Assembly: GCA_016927475.1 (NCBI GenBank)
Contig: JAFGMO010000036.1
Coordinates: 1 to 35,489 of the forward strand
DNA from: Candidatus Aminicenantota bacterium
Lineage (GTDB): Bacteria > Acidobacteriota > Aminicenantia > Aminicenantales > Aminicenantaceae
Length of the DNA: 35,489 nt
Reading direction: 5' to 3'
This document shows positions 21,093 to 32,069 of the stretch, piece by piece. The first letter of the stretch is position 1; the number at the start of each line of letters is the position of its first letter. Under the pieces are notes generated by a model, which was not told where the DNA came from, searched no databases, and saw only the letters and a program-made list of their open reading frames with translations. A program made the translations under genes and the position numbers.

Positions 21093-22769
21093 ATGTATAT
21101 AAATGGCGCACGGATCGTGGTTGAAAGTTTATTCAAAGAAAAGGTCGATACCGTTTTTTGTTATATCGGCGGTGCGGTGATTCCCATTTTCGACGCATTG
21201 CACAAACACGGCCGCAACCTGAGATTGATCCAGCCCCGGCATGAACAGGGGGGCACACACGCGGCAGACGGATATGCCCGGTCAACCGGCAAAACCGGAG
21301 TGGTGATCGTAACCTCCGGTCCCGGTGCCACCAATACCATTACCGGTATCACCACCGCCTACATGGACTCCATTCCCATGGTCGTCATCACCGGTCAAGT
21401 TCCCACCGGGAACCTGGGAACGGACGCTTTTCAGGAAGCCGACATAACCGGAATAACCATCCCCATCACCAAGGCCAATTTCCTGGTCAAGAACATAGAA
21501 GACCTGGCTCCCATCATGAAACAGGCTTTCCATATCGCCCGCACCGGAAGACCGGGACCTGTGGTGGTGGATATTCCCAGCGATATCCAAAAAGAAAAAA
21601 CCCGGTTCGACTACCCGGAAAAATTCGCTTTATCCAGTTATAAACCAAAGGAAAACGGCCACCCAGGGCAAATCAAGGCAGCAATGGGATTGATCCAAAA
21701 AGCGAAACGCCCATTGATTCTTGTGGGAGGGGGAGTCATCTCTTCCGGATCCACGGACATCGTCAATCAATTTATCGATCGATTCGGCATACCTGCGGTC
21801 GCCACGTTGATGGGACGGGGCATAAATCCAAGAAAAGAAGAATTATACCTGGGAGGAATCGGCATGCACGGTTCACAGTACGGCAACTACGCCATTCAGA
21901 AAACCGACTTGCTGATCGCCCTGGGATCCAGGTTCAGTGATCGTATTTTGGGCGATGTTGTCTCCTTTGCCCCCAAAGCCAAAATCATCCATGTGGACAT
22001 CGATCCGGCTGAGATAGGCAAGAATAAGAACGTTCATGTGCCCATCGTGGGCAACATAAGGTCCGTGGTTTCGAAACTGCTGGAGATGGTTGAAGTCGAA
22101 CACCGATACGGGGATTGGATCCTTGAACTAACAAACTTCAGGAACAATCATCCCATGACCTACACTCCGTCAGATGGTCTGAAACCCCAATATCTCATCC
22201 AACTGGCCAATAATATGTTCCCGGAGGATGCCATCGTGGTTTCCGATGTGGGACAAAACCAGATGTGGGTATCCCAGTATTACCAGTTCAAACACCCGAG
22301 GTGTTATCTCAGTTCAGGGGGACTGGGCACCATGGGTTTTGCCCTTCCGGCTTCCATCGGGGCAAAAATAGGCAACCCCCATCGGGAGGTTTTGATGGTA
22401 GCGGGTGACGGGGGATTCCAAATGAATATCCAGGAATTAGCAACCATTAGGAAATACGGATTAAACATCAAAATGCTGGTTTTGGATAACGCGTACCTGG
22501 GAATGGTGAGGCAGTGGCAACAGCTTCTCTGCAAAAAGCGCTACATGGAAACCGAGATGATGGGAAACCCGGATTTTGCAGAGATTGCGCGTGTCTTCGG
22601 GATCAAATCCAGGTCGATTTCCCGGCCGGATGAGGCGGAAACCGCCATGAGCGAATTGGCCGAATCAAGCGAAGCCATGCTGATCCACGCAAAAGTGGAG
22701 CGGGAAGAGAATGTTCTGCCCATGGTTCCGGCCGGAAAATCCCTTGACAGCGCGCTGACGCAAATATGA
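21093..22769 (+). CDS. ilvB: Acetolactate synthase, large catalytic subunit
   Basis: A 558-residue thiamine-diphosphate enzyme that joins two pyruvates to acetolactate (Val/Leu path) or pyruvate with 2-oxobutyrate (Ile path). Visible are the catalytic Glu in QPRHEQGGTHAADGYAR, the TSGPGATNTITGI segment, DIPSDIQ, and the thiamine/Mg-binding GDGGFQMNIQEL followed by LDNAYLGMVRQWQ. Length is normal. The ATG at 21093 has AAGGAGG just upstream; an in-frame ATG at 21069 lacks a site. It heads a nine-gene operon behind an attenuator-type leader, which suggests control by branched-chain amino acid supply. Confidence 0.96.
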   Translation: MYINGARIVVESLFKEKVDTVFCYIGGAVIPIFDALHKHGRNLRLIQPRHEQGGTHAADGYARSTGKTGVVIVTSGPGATNTITGITTAYMDSIPMVVITGQVPTGNLGTDAFQEADITGITIPITKANFLVKNIEDLAPIMKQAFHIARTGRPGPVVVDIPSDIQKEKTRFDYPEKFALSSYKPKENGHPGQIKAAMGLIQKAKRPLILVGGGVISSGSTDIVNQFIDRFGIPAVATLMGRGINPRKEELYLGGIGMHGSQYGNYAIQKTDLLIALGSRFSDRILGDVVSFAPKAKIIHVDIDPAEIGKNKNVHVPIVGNIRSVVSKLLEMVEVEHRYGDWILELTNFRNNHPMTYTPSDGLKPQYLIQLANNMFPEDAIVVSDVGQNQMWVSQYYQFKHPRCYLSSGGLGTMGFALPASIGAKIGNPHREVLMVAGDGGFQMNIQELATIRKYGLNIKMLVLDNAYLGMVRQWQQLLCKKRYMETEMMGNPDFAEIARVFGIKSRSISRPDEAETAMSELAESSEAMLIHAKVEREENVLPMVPAGKSLDSALTQI

Positions 22770-22781
22770 ATGGAGGGGCTG

Positions 22782-23357
22782 ATGAAAGCCGAAGAAAAAT
22801 TCAAGGACCACATCATATCCATCCTGGTTTACAACAAGCCGGGTGTAGCCGCCAAGATCTGTGGCTTGATTACCAGGAGGGGCTTTAATATCGAAAGCTT
22901 CAACGGCGGCAAAGAAAAGGATAAAGACATGTTCCGCATCGTCATCGTCGTTAAGGGAGACGACCGCAGCATCGAACAGATCCAGAAGCAGTTGAACAAG
23001 GTCCTGGAAACCGTGAAAGTCACTCCCATTGATCAAAAATACAAGGTCGAACGGGAGATGGCCCTGGTAAAAATAAAATTATCCGACGGTTCCAGGAACG
23101 ATATCTTTCAGTTGGTCGAAATTTTCAAGGGAAAAATCGTGGACACGCATCCAGCAGGAATAGTGGCGGAGATCACCGGAACAACGGAGAAGATCGATGC
23201 TTTTATCGATTTGATCCCCAACAACTCCCTTCTCATGATCTCCCGCAGCGGGATCGTGGCCATGAATCGCTGGGCGAAAACAGCTTCAAGCGAATATAAA
23301 CGATATAAGGAGGCCGATAATGGCAAAAATTTACACCGAACAGGATGCAGATCTTGA
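22782..23357 (+). CDS. ilvN: Acetolactate synthase, small regulatory subunit
   Basis: A 191-residue ACT-domain protein that binds IlvB, raises its activity and gives feedback inhibition by valine. The ACT fold is seen in [17 protein letters not shown] followed by [11 protein letters not shown] and [11 protein letters not shown]; a C-terminal ALS_ss_C part follows (LVKIKL to [14 protein letters not shown]). The ATG at 22782 has GGAGG six bases ahead and is preferred to 22770. The gene runs 38 bases into ilvC, a longer overlap than elsewhere in the operon, so the last residues ([13 protein letters not shown]) are read from the start of ilvC and are probably not conserved. Confidence 0.93.
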   Translation: MKAEEKFKDHIISILVYNKPGVAAKICGLITRRGFNIESFNGGKEKDKDMFRIVIVVKGDDRSIEQIQKQLNKVLETVKVTPIDQKYKVEREMALVKIKLSDGSRNDIFQLVEIFKGKIVDTHPAGIVAEITGTTEKIDAFIDLIPNNSLLMISRSGIVAMNRWAKTASSEYKRYKEADNGKNLHRTGCRS

Positions 23358-24324
23358 CCTGCTCAAAGAGAAAAAAATAGCGGTACTGGGTTTTGGCAGC
23401 CAGGGTCACGCGCATGCCATGAATTTGAAAGAAAGCGGCTGCCGGGTGATGGTGATTGAGAAGGACATGCGGAAACAACAACAGGCACGGGACTTCGGGA
23501 TCGAGGTGGTCGAAATCCGCAAAGGAGTATCAGAAGCCGACATTCTCATGATCCTGGCACCGGATGAGAATCAGGCTGACATTTTCAACCGGGATATCCG
23601 GGATAACCTGGCTGCCGGAAAGATGTTGATGTTCGCCCATGGTTTTTCCATCCATTTTTCCCAGGTCGTACCCCCGGATGATGTCGACGTCACCATGATC
23701 GCTCCCAAGTGCCCCGGGCACATGGTCAGGCGGGAATTTGTCGGTCAGCGGGGTGTCCCCGCCCTGATCGCAGTTTACCGGGATTATTCCGGTCATGCCA
23801 AGCAGCTGGCCCTGGCCTACGCCAAGGGCATCGGATGTACCCGGGCCGGTGTATTCGAAACCAGCTTCCAGGAGGAATGCGAGACCGATCTCTTCGGTGA
23901 ACAGGCCGTCCTCTGCGGCGGTATCACCTCCTTGATGAAAGCCGGCTTCGAGACCCTGGTAGAAGCGGGTTATCAACCGGAAATGGCCTATTTCGAATGT
24001 ATCAACGAGATGAAACTGATCGTCGACCTGATATATGAAGGGGGATTTTCCTTCATGCGGTATTCGGTCAGCAACACCGCGGAGTACGGCGATTATATCA
24101 CCCAGGGAAAACTGGTGACCGAAGAAACCAAAAAGACCATGAGAAAAATGCTGGTAGATATCCAAAGCGGCCGTTTTGCCCGGGAATGGATTTTAGAAAA
24201 CCAGGCGGGCCGTCCTTCCTACGGGGCCATGAAAAGGAGGGAAAACGGGCATCAACTGGAAAAAATCGGGGAAAAACTGCGCCGGATGATGCCCTGGCTG
24301 AAAAACAAAAATAAAAATAGGTAA
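23320..24324 (+). CDS. ilvC: Ketol-acid reductoisomerase
   Basis: A 334-residue class I enzyme that rearranges and reduces acetolactate to dihydroxyisovalerate (or the Ile homologue), with two Mg ions. The N-terminal Rossmann motif [13 protein letters not shown] is clear, as are the catalytic-domain segments [15 protein letters not shown] and [20 protein letters not shown]. The loop after the second beta strand, which chooses between NADPH and NADH, reads [16 protein letters not shown]. The usual NADPH type has Arg and Ser residues there, so the presence of Glu/Asp at the strand end suggests NADH use (inference). Start at 23320 with AAGGAGG upstream, inside the end of ilvN. Confidence 0.96.
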   Translation: MAKIYTEQDADLDLLKEKKIAVLGFGSQGHAHAMNLKESGCRVMVIEKDMRKQQQARDFGIEVVEIRKGVSEADILMILAPDENQADIFNRDIRDNLAAGKMLMFAHGFSIHFSQVVPPDDVDVTMIAPKCPGHMVRREFVGQRGVPALIAVYRDYSGHAKQLALAYAKGIGCTRAGVFETSFQEECETDLFGEQAVLCGGITSLMKAGFETLVEAGYQPEMAYFECINEMKLIVDLIYEGGFSFMRYSVSNTAEYGDYITQGKLVTEETKKTMRKMLVDIQSGRFAREWILENQAGRPSYGAMKRRENGHQLEKIGEKLRRMMPWLKNKNKNR

Positions 24325-24357
24325 AGGCCGCCGGTTTTTACCGTAAGGAGTTTTCAC

Positions 24358-26025
24358 ATGCGAAGCGATCAAATGAAAAAAGGAATAAAACGGGCACCCC
24401 ACCGGTCCCTGTTCCACGCATTGGGAATAACGGAAGAAGAATTGCAGCGGCCCATCATCGGCATTGCCAATTCCGCCAACGAGATCATACCCGGGCACAT
24501 GCACCTTCAGCAACTGGCGGCTGCGGTTAAAGCGGGTATCCGCATCCAGGGGGGAACACCCATGGAATTCTCCACCATCGGCATCTGCGACGGCATTGCC
24601 ATGGATCACAAGGGTATGAAATTCTCCCTGCCTTCACGGGAATTGATCGCGGATTCGATCGAGCTGGTTGCCGGAGCCACACCCTTCGACGGCCTGGTTT
24701 TTCTTACCAATTGCGACAAAATTACACCCGGGATGCTCATGGCCATGGGCAGGCTGAACATCCCGTCGATTCTGGTGAGCGGCGGCCCGATGCTGGCCGG
24801 CATCCACAAGGGAAAGGCCGTTGACCTGGTTTCGGTATTCGAAGCGGTGGGCCGCTACCAAAGCGGCAGAATAGACGGCGACGAATTGAAACAGATGGAA
24901 ATCCTGGCCTGCCCCGGCGCCGGGTCCTGCTCCGGGTTGTTCACCGCCAATTCCATGAATGCTTTGAGCGAAGCGCTGGGTGTGGCCCTTCAGGGAAACG
25001 GCACCATTCCGGCGGTCTTTTCCGAGCGCATCAAACTGTCAAAATACTCCGGCATGAAAGCGGTGAGCCTGGTGTTGGAAAACCGGAAACCCCGGGATAT
25101 CGTTACCGGGGATTCTTTTTACAATGCGGTGGCGGTGGACCTGGCCCTGGGAGGTTCCACGAACACCACCCTTCACCTGCCCGCAATTGCCGGCTGCTTC
25201 GACATCGAATTCGATATCAATATCTTCGACCGGCTGAGCCGCAAGGTGCCCCACCTTTGCGATCTCTCTCCCGTGGGCAGCCACCACATAGAAGATTTAC
25301 ACGAGGCCGGGGGCATTTACGCCGTAATGAACAGGCTAAGAGAAAAAGGCCTGGTTAGAGAAACCGCAAACACGGTCTACCAAAAACCCATCGGTGAACT
25401 TATCGAACGGACACGGGTAACCAGAGACGAAGTCATCCGGCCATTGGACAATCCCTATCACTTGGAAGGAGGATTGGCCATCCTGTACGGCAATCTGGCG
25501 CCCCGCGGCTCGGTAACCAAAACCGCGGGCATACCGGAAAAAATGAAATACCACAAAGGACCGGCCCTTGTCTTCGAAGACGGAGAAACAGCGGCACGGG
25601 ATATACTGGCGGGCAAGGCCAAAAAGGGCGACATCGTGGTCATAAGGTACGAGGGCCCCAAGGGAGGCCCCGGCATGCGGGAGATGCTCTCGCCGACCTC
25701 AGCGATCGTGGGCATGGGCCTGGTAGAGGACGTGGCGCTCATTACGGACGGCCGTTTTTCAGGGGGCTCCATCGGCAGCGTGATCGGCCATGTATCCCCC
25801 GAAGCGGCGGAAAAGGGAGCCATTGCCGCCGTCAGGGACGGGGACCTAATCGAAATCGACGTCCCCAACCGGCAAATAAATCTTTTGCTCTCTCCTGAGG
25901 AGATAGAACAACGATTGCTCCTCATAAAACCTCATAGACCGAAAGTATCAGAAGGTGTTTTGAAAAGGTACTCTCACTTTGTTCAATCCGCGGACACAGG
26001 CGCCACCTATAAGGACCTGGAATGA
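24358..26025 (+). CDS. ilvD: Dihydroxy-acid dehydratase
   Basis: A 555-residue iron-sulfur dehydratase, the third common step of valine/isoleucine synthesis, forming 2-oxoisovalerate or 3-methyl-2-oxopentanoate. The cluster-binding cysteines lie in the expected places: [26 protein letters not shown] and [17 protein letters not shown]. The C-terminal half carries [14 protein letters not shown] and [13 protein letters not shown], typical of IlvD/Edd proteins and closer to IlvD in this operon. AAGGAG precedes the ATG. The stop overlaps the cimA start by four bases. Confidence 0.96.
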   Translation: MRSDQMKKGIKRAPHRSLFHALGITEEELQRPIIGIANSANEIIPGHMHLQQLAAAVKAGIRIQGGTPMEFSTIGICDGIAMDHKGMKFSLPSRELIADSIELVAGATPFDGLVFLTNCDKITPGMLMAMGRLNIPSILVSGGPMLAGIHKGKAVDLVSVFEAVGRYQSGRIDGDELKQMEILACPGAGSCSGLFTANSMNALSEALGVALQGNGTIPAVFSERIKLSKYSGMKAVSLVLENRKPRDIVTGDSFYNAVAVDLALGGSTNTTLHLPAIAGCFDIEFDINIFDRLSRKVPHLCDLSPVGSHHIEDLHEAGGIYAVMNRLREKGLVRETANTVYQKPIGELIERTRVTRDEVIRPLDNPYHLEGGLAILYGNLAPRGSVTKTAGIPEKMKYHKGPALVFEDGETAARDILAGKAKKGDIVVIRYEGPKGGPGMREMLSPTSAIVGMGLVEDVALITDGRFSGGSIGSVIGHVSPEAAEKGAIAAVRDGDLIEIDVPNRQINLLLSPEEIEQRLLLIKPHRPKVSEGVLKRYSHFVQSADTGATYKDLE

Positions 26026-27650
26026 CAAAGCAAGTGAAGATCTATGACACCACCCTGCGTGACGGCGCCCAGAGTGTGGGGGTGACTTTCTCGCTGGAGG
26101 ACAAGCTGCGTATCGCCGCCGTGCTTGACGATTTCGGCGTTCATTATATCGAGGGGGGATGGCCCGGCTCCAATCCGAAGGACATGGCCTTCTTTAAGGA
26201 AGCCCGCAAGCTCCGGTTCAAAAATGCCCGCCTCTCGGTATTCAGCTCCACCAAGCAGGCCCATTCGGAAATCGAAAAAGAACCCAATATCCAGAAATTG
26301 ATCGCGGCCGAAACCCCGGTTGTTACCATATTCGGCAAATCCTGGGACCTGCATGTAACAACCGCCCTGAATATTTCCCTGGATGAAAACCTGGAAATGA
26401 TCCGCGTGACCATCGAATATTTAAGAAGATATTTCGATGAGGTGATCTTCGATGCCGAGCATTTTTTCGACGGCTATAAAAACAACCGGGAGTATGCGGA
26501 AAAAGTCATCTTCGCCGCCCGGGAAGCCGGGTGTCACTGGATCGTTTTATGCGACACCAACGGCGGCACCTTGCCCGGCGAATGCGAAAAAATCGTGAAC
26601 TCCGTCAACTCCCGGATCGATATCCCCCTTGGTATCCATACCCACAACGATTCGGAGTTGGCCGTGGCCAACTCCCTGATCGCGGTTAACGGGGGAGTTC
26701 AAATGGTACAGGGAACCATTAACGGTTTAGGTGAACGATGCGGAAATGCGAACCTGTGCAGCATCATTCCCAATCTCTCTCTCAAAACAAATTTTCAGAC
26801 AATTTTACAGGAAAAATTGAAAAAACTGCCCTCTATTTCCAGGCTGGTATCTGAACTGTCCAACCAGAAACATCCCCCTTATATGCCCTTTGTGGGCAAG
26901 AATGCCTTTGCTCATAAGGGAGGCATCCACGTGTCCGCAGTGCGCAAGGACACCCGGACCTACGAGCACATCGATCCGGACATAGTTGGGAACTCCCGTA
27001 TCATTTCTGTATCGGAACTCTCCGGTAAAAGCAACATGCTGGAAAAAGCCCGGGAACTGAATATCGAGGTGGACGAGAATTCTCCAACGGTGCGGAAAAT
27101 ACTCCAAAAAGTCAAAGACCTGGAAGCGCGGGGTTATTATTTCGAGGGCGCAGAGGCCTCTTTCGAGCTGTTGTGGAAAAAACTGCTGGGACGGGAAAAA
27201 TCCTATTTCAGCCTGCACGGTTACCGCATCATCATTTGGAAAAACGCCAGTGAGAGGACCTATGCAGAAGCGACCATAAAAGCTGAGGTGCCTGATGAGA
27301 TTTCCAGAAAACTGGGATATGGGGACTGCGTGGAGCACACGTCCACCGACGGAAGCGGGCCCGTAGAGGCCCTGGACAAGGCCCTCAGGAAGGTGCTGGA
27401 AAAATTTTACCCCACCCTCAGGCAAGTCAAGCTCACCGACTACAAGGTCAGAATTCTCAATGAAGAGGCGGGAACCAGCGCGGTCACCCGCGTGTTAATA
27501 GAATCCACCGACGGTAAAAAAAAATGGGGGACGGTGGGAGTATCGGATAACATCATCGATGCCTCCTGGCAGGCATTGGTTGATTCGCTTATCTATAAAC
27601 TAATGAAAGATGATGAAGAAAAGGAGGATTTTAATGGGAAACAAAATTAA
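26022..27650 (+). CDS. cimA: (R)-citramalate synthase
   Basis: A 542-residue enzyme of the isopropylmalate/homocitrate synthase family that condenses pyruvate and acetyl-CoA to citramalate, giving 2-oxobutyrate for isoleucine without threonine. The N-terminus ([19 protein letters not shown]), the [11 protein letters not shown] segment, [10 protein letters not shown] and the metal-binding [13 protein letters not shown] are typical of CimA and distinguish it from the LeuA that follows (DGEQSPGASMS). A C-terminal LeuA-type dimer regulatory domain is present ([20 protein letters not shown]). It starts inside the ilvD stop and ends 17 bases into leuA. With LeuC/LeuD/LeuB acting on citramalate as well, the operon can make all three amino acids from pyruvate. 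Confidence 0.93.
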   Translation: MTKQVKIYDTTLRDGAQSVGVTFSLEDKLRIAAVLDDFGVHYIEGGWPGSNPKDMAFFKEARKLRFKNARLSVFSSTKQAHSEIEKEPNIQKLIAAETPVVTIFGKSWDLHVTTALNISLDENLEMIRVTIEYLRRYFDEVIFDAEHFFDGYKNNREYAEKVIFAAREAGCHWIVLCDTNGGTLPGECEKIVNSVNSRIDIPLGIHTHNDSELAVANSLIAVNGGVQMVQGTINGLGERCGNANLCSIIPNLSLKTNFQTILQEKLKKLPSISRLVSELSNQKHPPYMPFVGKNAFAHKGGIHVSAVRKDTRTYEHIDPDIVGNSRIISVSELSGKSNMLEKARELNIEVDENSPTVRKILQKVKDLEARGYYFEGAEASFELLWKKLLGREKSYFSLHGYRIIIWKNASERTYAEATIKAEVPDEISRKLGYGDCVEHTSTDGSGPVEALDKALRKVLEKFYPTLRQVKLTDYKVRILNEEAGTSAVTRVLIESTDGKKKWGTVGVSDNIIDASWQALVDSLIYKLMKDDEEKEDFNGKQN

Positions 27651-29208
27651 AATTTTTGACACAACGCTCCGGGACGGAGAACAATCTCCCGGAGCCTCCA
27701 TGTCGGTCGACCAAAAAGTGGAGATGGCCGCAGCCTTTGAAAACCTGGGAGTCGACCGCATCGAAGCCGGCTTCCCGGTTTCTTCTCCCATCCAGTTCGA
27801 TGGAGTCAAGCGTATCGGCGAAGTTGTAAAAAATTCGACGGTGGTCGCCCTTGCCAGGTGTGTAAAAGGAGACATCGATGCCGCGGCAAAAGCTTTGAAG
27901 AACAGCAAAAACAGGATGATCCATGTTTTTTTAGCCACTTCGCACCTTCACCGGGAATACAAGCTCAAAATGAACAAACAGGAAATCCTGGACCGTATTG
28001 CAAAAAACGTTGCCTACGCCAAAAGATTTGCAGACAAGATTGAGTTCTCTCCCGAAGATGCTTCCCGAACCGAGCCTGAATTCCTGGTCGAAGTCTGCAA
28101 AACAGCTATCCGCAACGGAGCCACCTGCATCAACATTCCGGATACTGTGGGATATGCCATCCCCGAAGAATTCGGCCGGCTCATCGCATTTTTGCGGGAC
28201 CAGGTGCCGGAGTTCACCAAGGAAGATCTGGACCTGTCGGTGCACTGCCACAACGACCTGGGACTGGCGGTGGCCAATTCCATCACTGCGGTTCAACAGG
28301 GTGCCACCCAGGTAGAAGCCACCCTCAACGGCATCGGGGAACGGGCCGGCAACTGCTCGCTGGAGGAGCTGGTCATGGCGCTGATCGTGCGCAAGGACCT
28401 GCTGGATTTCCAAACCCGTATCAAAACCGAACTGCTCTATCCCACCTCAAAACTGCTGCAACATATCACCGGACTGATGATAGCACGCAATAAACCGATT
28501 TTCGGAGACAACGCCTTTGCCCACGAATCCGGTATTCACCAGGATGGCGTACTGAAGTACAGGGAAACGTACGAAATCATGAACCCGAAAAAGATCGGCC
28601 GTTCCCCCGAAACCCTGGTTATGGGAAGGCACTCCGGAAAACATTCCCTTCAGGAAAAGCTTCAAGAATACGGTATCTGCTTAAACGACCAACAGTTTAA
28701 TAAGGTTTTCGCAAAATTCACCCAGATTGCGGACTTTAAAAAGGAAGTTTACGATGAAGATATTTTCAACATCGTAGCCTCGGAATTGGGCAGGGTTTCA
28801 GAAGGATATAAATTGAAATATTTTCATGTGTATACCGGTAACACCCTGTATCCCTCCGCCACCGTTAAAATTAAAAAGGAAGACCGCGAATACGTAGCTG
28901 CGGAAACCGGCGACGGACCCGTGGATGCCCTGTTCCGGGCCATAGAAACCGCCTTGAATTTGGAGCTTCGGTTAAAGGATTTTATGATCAACGCCATCGG
29001 GTGGGGAAAAGACGCACAGGGGCAGGTTAATATAATGGTGGAAATTGACGGCAAAAATTACGTGGGCAAGGGCACATCCACGGATATCCTGGAAGCCTCC
29101 GCATATGCGTACCTGAATGCCATCAACCGGCATTGCTTCCGCACAAACAGGAAAAAAATCCAGCCGGAAGCATACAAAAAAACCAAAGAGGTTCAGCATG
29201 GGCAATGA
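27634..29208 (+). CDS. leuA: 2-isopropylmalate synthase
   Basis: A 524-residue enzyme, first committed step of leucine synthesis: 2-oxoisovalerate plus acetyl-CoA to 2-isopropylmalate. It shows IFDTTLRDGEQSPGASMS at the start, NIPDTVGYAIPEEFG, the metal-binding HCHNDLGLAVANSI, GIGERAGNCSLEE and ESGIHQDG. A full C-terminal regulatory domain (about 390-510) suggests leucine feedback inhibition. The start at 27634 has AAGGAGG ahead; it overlaps cimA by 17 bases. The end overlaps leuC by 11 bases. Confidence 0.96.
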   Translation: MGNKIKIFDTTLRDGEQSPGASMSVDQKVEMAAAFENLGVDRIEAGFPVSSPIQFDGVKRIGEVVKNSTVVALARCVKGDIDAAAKALKNSKNRMIHVFLATSHLHREYKLKMNKQEILDRIAKNVAYAKRFADKIEFSPEDASRTEPEFLVEVCKTAIRNGATCINIPDTVGYAIPEEFGRLIAFLRDQVPEFTKEDLDLSVHCHNDLGLAVANSITAVQQGATQVEATLNGIGERAGNCSLEELVMALIVRKDLLDFQTRIKTELLYPTSKLLQHITGLMIARNKPIFGDNAFAHESGIHQDGVLKYRETYEIMNPKKIGRSPETLVMGRHSGKHSLQEKLQEYGICLNDQQFNKVFAKFTQIADFKKEVYDEDIFNIVASELGRVSEGYKLKYFHVYTGNTLYPSATVKIKKEDREYVAAETGDGPVDALFRAIETALNLELRLKDFMINAIGWGKDAQGQVNIMVEIDGKNYVGKGTSTDILEASAYAYLNAINRHCFRTNRKKIQPEAYKKTKEVQHGQ

Positions 29209-30484
29209 CGCAACACTCAGTGAAAAGATCCTGGCGGCAAAGGCCGGCCGGGACCGGGTAATGCCCGGTGATTATCTCTTATTAAAGGTCGATGTGGCGT
29301 TGGCCAACGACATCACCGCGCCCATGGCCATAAAAGAATTTAAAAAAGCCGGCGGAACTCGGGTATTTGATCCGCAGCAGATCGTGCTGGTTCCCGATCA
29401 CTTCGTTCCCAACAAGGACATAAAATCCGCGGAACAAGCTAAAATGATGAGAGAATTTGCCGAAGAACAGGGAATTACGAAGTATTTCGAGGTGGGCCGC
29501 ATGGGCATTGAACACGTTATCCTTCCGGAAAAAGGACTGGTCAAATCCGGGGACCTCGTGGTGGGAGCCGATTCCCATACATGCACCTACGGCGCGCTCG
29601 GAGCTTTTGCCGCCGGCATGGGCTCTTCCGATCTGGCAGGGGTATACTTGACCGGAAAGGCCTGGTTCCGGGTACCCGAAAGCATAAAAATTGACATTCT
29701 CGGAAAATTCAAACCTTATGTGTCGGGCAAAGACCTGATCCTCAAATTGATTTCCCTCCTGGGCGTTAACGGCGCTAATTACATGGCCCTGGAATTTTCG
29801 GGCCCCGGTATTGCCGGCATCTCCATGGACGGACGCTTGACCATGGCCAACATGGCCGTGGAAGCCGGGGCCAAAGCGGGCATCTTCCCGGTAGACGAGC
29901 AAACCGCAGCCTATGAGGCCGAACGACATATCAGGGTGGAAAAAACCGGCCCGGATCCAAACGCAACATATTGCAAAACGCTTTCCATCGATCTTGATGA
30001 ACTAAATCCACAGGTGGCCTATCCCTTTCTGCCCTCCAACGGCAGGGATATTCAGGAAGCGGAAAAGGATAACATACGCATCCGCCAGGCGGTCATCGGC
30101 AGCTGTACCAATGGGCGTATGGAGGACTTAAGGGAAGCCGCATGCATCCTGAAAGGAAACAAGGTTCATCCCCGTGTCAGGTGCATCGTCATCCCCGGAT
30201 CGCAGCATATCTTCAGGCAGGCACTGAAAGAAGGTTTGATCGAGACCTTTATCGACGCGGAATGCGCGGTCTCCACTCCCACCTGCGGACCTTGCCTGGG
30301 CGGGCATATGGGAGTCCTTGCCCGGGGAGAACGCGCGGTTTCCACCACCAATCGCAACTTCGTCGGACGCATGGGACATATGGAAAGTGAGGTATATCTG
30401 TCCTCACCCGCGATTGCCGCGGCCTCCGCTATATGCGGAACCATCTGTCACCCCGACAGCATAAGGACACAAGGAGAAAAATAA
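29198..30484 (+). CDS. leuC: Isopropylmalate dehydratase, large subunit (short type)
   Basis: A 428-residue aconitase-family protein holding the iron-sulfur cluster, acting with LeuD to isomerise 2-isopropylmalate to 3-isopropylmalate. Visible are GADSHTCTYGALGAFAAGMG, SCTNGRMEDLREAA and the second cysteine pair TPTCGPCLGGHMG. The length matches the short type found in archaea and many anaerobes and is well below that of the enterobacterial enzyme; in that group LeuCD often also handles citraconate from the citramalate route, which fits cimA here. The start at 29198 has AGAGG upstream. Confidence 0.95.
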   Translation: MGNDATLSEKILAAKAGRDRVMPGDYLLLKVDVALANDITAPMAIKEFKKAGGTRVFDPQQIVLVPDHFVPNKDIKSAEQAKMMREFAEEQGITKYFEVGRMGIEHVILPEKGLVKSGDLVVGADSHTCTYGALGAFAAGMGSSDLAGVYLTGKAWFRVPESIKIDILGKFKPYVSGKDLILKLISLLGVNGANYMALEFSGPGIAGISMDGRLTMANMAVEAGAKAGIFPVDEQTAAYEAERHIRVEKTGPDPNATYCKTLSIDLDELNPQVAYPFLPSNGRDIQEAEKDNIRIRQAVIGSCTNGRMEDLREAACILKGNKVHPRVRCIVIPGSQHIFRQALKEGLIETFIDAECAVSTPTCGPCLGGHMGVLARGERAVSTTNRNFVGRMGHMESEVYLSSPAIAAASAICGTICHPDSIRTQGEK

Positions 30485-30972
30485 TGAGCATTAGGGGCAA
30501 AGTTTTCCGTTTTCAAGATAACGTCAACACCGATGAAATCATCCCGGCCCGCTACCTCAACACATCGGAAGCCTCGGAGCTGGCCGCGTTCGTTATGGAA
30601 GACATCAGGCCCGGATTCGGCAAAAGAGAAGATATCAAGGACGGTATTTTCGTGGCGGGAGAGAATTTCGGCTGCGGTTCCTCCAGGGAGCACGCGCCTC
30701 TGGCCATCAAAACAGCAGGCATTTCCTGTATCATTGCCCGGTCTTTTGCCCGCATATTTCTGAGAAACGCCATCAATATCGGCCTGCCCATCGTGGAACT
30801 AAAGGACACCTCCGGTTTTGATGAGAAAGACCGGGTGGAGATATGCCTTGAAGCCGGAACGGTATTCAACCACACCAAAAACAGGGGACTCCGTTTCCCT
30901 CCCTACCCTGAATTTTTACAGGAAATCATCGACGCCGGCGGCTGGCTAAAATACGCTCAAAAGGGCAAATAG
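30484..30972 (+). CDS. leuD: Isopropylmalate dehydratase, small subunit (short type)
   Basis: A 162-residue partner of LeuC. It carries FQDNVNTDEIIPARYL at the start and the GENFGCGSSREHAPLAIK loop that recognises substrate and completes the active site. It overlaps the leuC stop by one base (TAATG) and AAGGAG precedes the ATG. The length fits the short archaeal-like type, matching its LeuC partner. Confidence 0.95.
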   Translation: MSIRGKVFRFQDNVNTDEIIPARYLNTSEASELAAFVMEDIRPGFGKREDIKDGIFVAGENFGCGSSREHAPLAIKTAGISCIIARSFARIFLRNAINIGLPIVELKDTSGFDEKDRVEICLEAGTVFNHTKNRGLRFPPYPEFLQEIIDAGGWLKYAQKGK

Positions 30973-30973
30973 A

Positions 30974-32047
30974 ATGCCGGAAAAGAAAAAACATACCATC
31001 GCTGTTCTTCCCGGCGACGGCATCGGTCCTGAGATCATGCGGGAAGCGCTTAAAATCCTGGAAGCCGTTAAGCAAAAATATTCCCTGGACCTGGAAATGA
31101 AGCAGGCGCTCATCGGCGGTGCCGCCTACGACAGGTACCGGGTTCCATTGCCCGAAGAAACCCTAGAGGTCTGTCAGCAGGCTGACGCCATCCTTCTGGG
31201 ATCTATCGGGGGGCCCAAATGGGATCACCTGCCGCCGGATCTCAAACCCGAACTCGGGGGCCTGCTGGCCATGCGCCGGATGTTGAACCTTTACGCCAAC
31301 CTCCGGCCCATAACCGTCTACGAAGAGTTGAAAGATATCTGTCCCCTTTCCCCCCGCATCCTCACCGGAAAAATCGATCTTGTTACCGTGCGGGAACTGA
31401 CCCATGGAATTTATTTCGGGCAGCCCAGGGGAAGCACGGAAACCGAAGGTATAGACACCATGCGCTATAGAAAGGAGGAAGTAGAAAAGATCGCCCGCCT
31501 GGCATTTTCAATGGCTGAAAAACGCCGTAAAAAGGTGACCTCCATAGACAAAGCCAATGTGCTCCACAGCTCCATGCTGTGGCGAAAAACGGTCACCCGC
31601 GTTGCGACCGGGTTCCCGGACATCGAACTCAACCACCTATATGTAGATAATGCGGCCATGCAATTGATACTGAATCCACAGCAATTTGATGTTATCCTTA
31701 CCACCAACCTGTTCGGGGATATCCTTTCGGATGAATCCGCCGCGCTTAGCGGATCCTTAGGCATGCTCCCTTCCGCCTCGCTGGGTGATTCCACTCACCT
31801 TTACGAACCGGCCGGGGGATCGGCCCCGGATATTGCCGGCAAAGGAATCGCCAATCCCATTGCACAGATTCTCTCGGTCGCCATGATGCTGGATTATTCG
31901 CTGAACCTGCAGCATGCCGCACGGGACATCTCGTCCGCAGTGCGCCGGGCCCTAAAAGATGGCCACCGGACCCGGGATATCGCCACGCCCGGAAGCGATA
32001 CGGTTTCCACCCGGGAAATGGGTGATGCGATCCGAAATTGCCTCTGA
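30974..32047 (+). CDS. leuB: 3-isopropylmalate dehydrogenase
   Basis: A 357-residue NAD-dependent oxidative decarboxylase, making the direct precursor of leucine. The family features are visible: VLPGDGIGPEI near the N-terminus, GSIGGPKWDHLP, the Arg-rich substrate loop (RMLNLYANLRPI), VRELTHGIYFGQPRG, the metal-binding TNLFGDILSDESAAL and the cofactor loop EPAGGSAPDIAGKGIANP. It is the last gene of the operon. No clear terminator follows: 22 bases later the 98-bp repeat begins, with the end of the convergent RDD gene. Confidence 0.96.
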   Translation: MPEKKKHTIAVLPGDGIGPEIMREALKILEAVKQKYSLDLEMKQALIGGAAYDRYRVPLPEETLEVCQQADAILLGSIGGPKWDHLPPDLKPELGGLLAMRRMLNLYANLRPITVYEELKDICPLSPRILTGKIDLVTVRELTHGIYFGQPRGSTETEGIDTMRYRKEEVEKIARLAFSMAEKRRKKVTSIDKANVLHSSMLWRKTVTRVATGFPDIELNHLYVDNAAMQLILNPQQFDVILTTNLFGDILSDESAALSGSLGMLPSASLGDSTHLYEPAGGSAPDIAGKGIANPIAQILSVAMMLDYSLNLQHAARDISSAVRRALKDGHRTRDIATPGSDTVSTREMGDAIRNCL

Positions 32048-32069
32048 TTTTATCATGACTGCTATGTAT

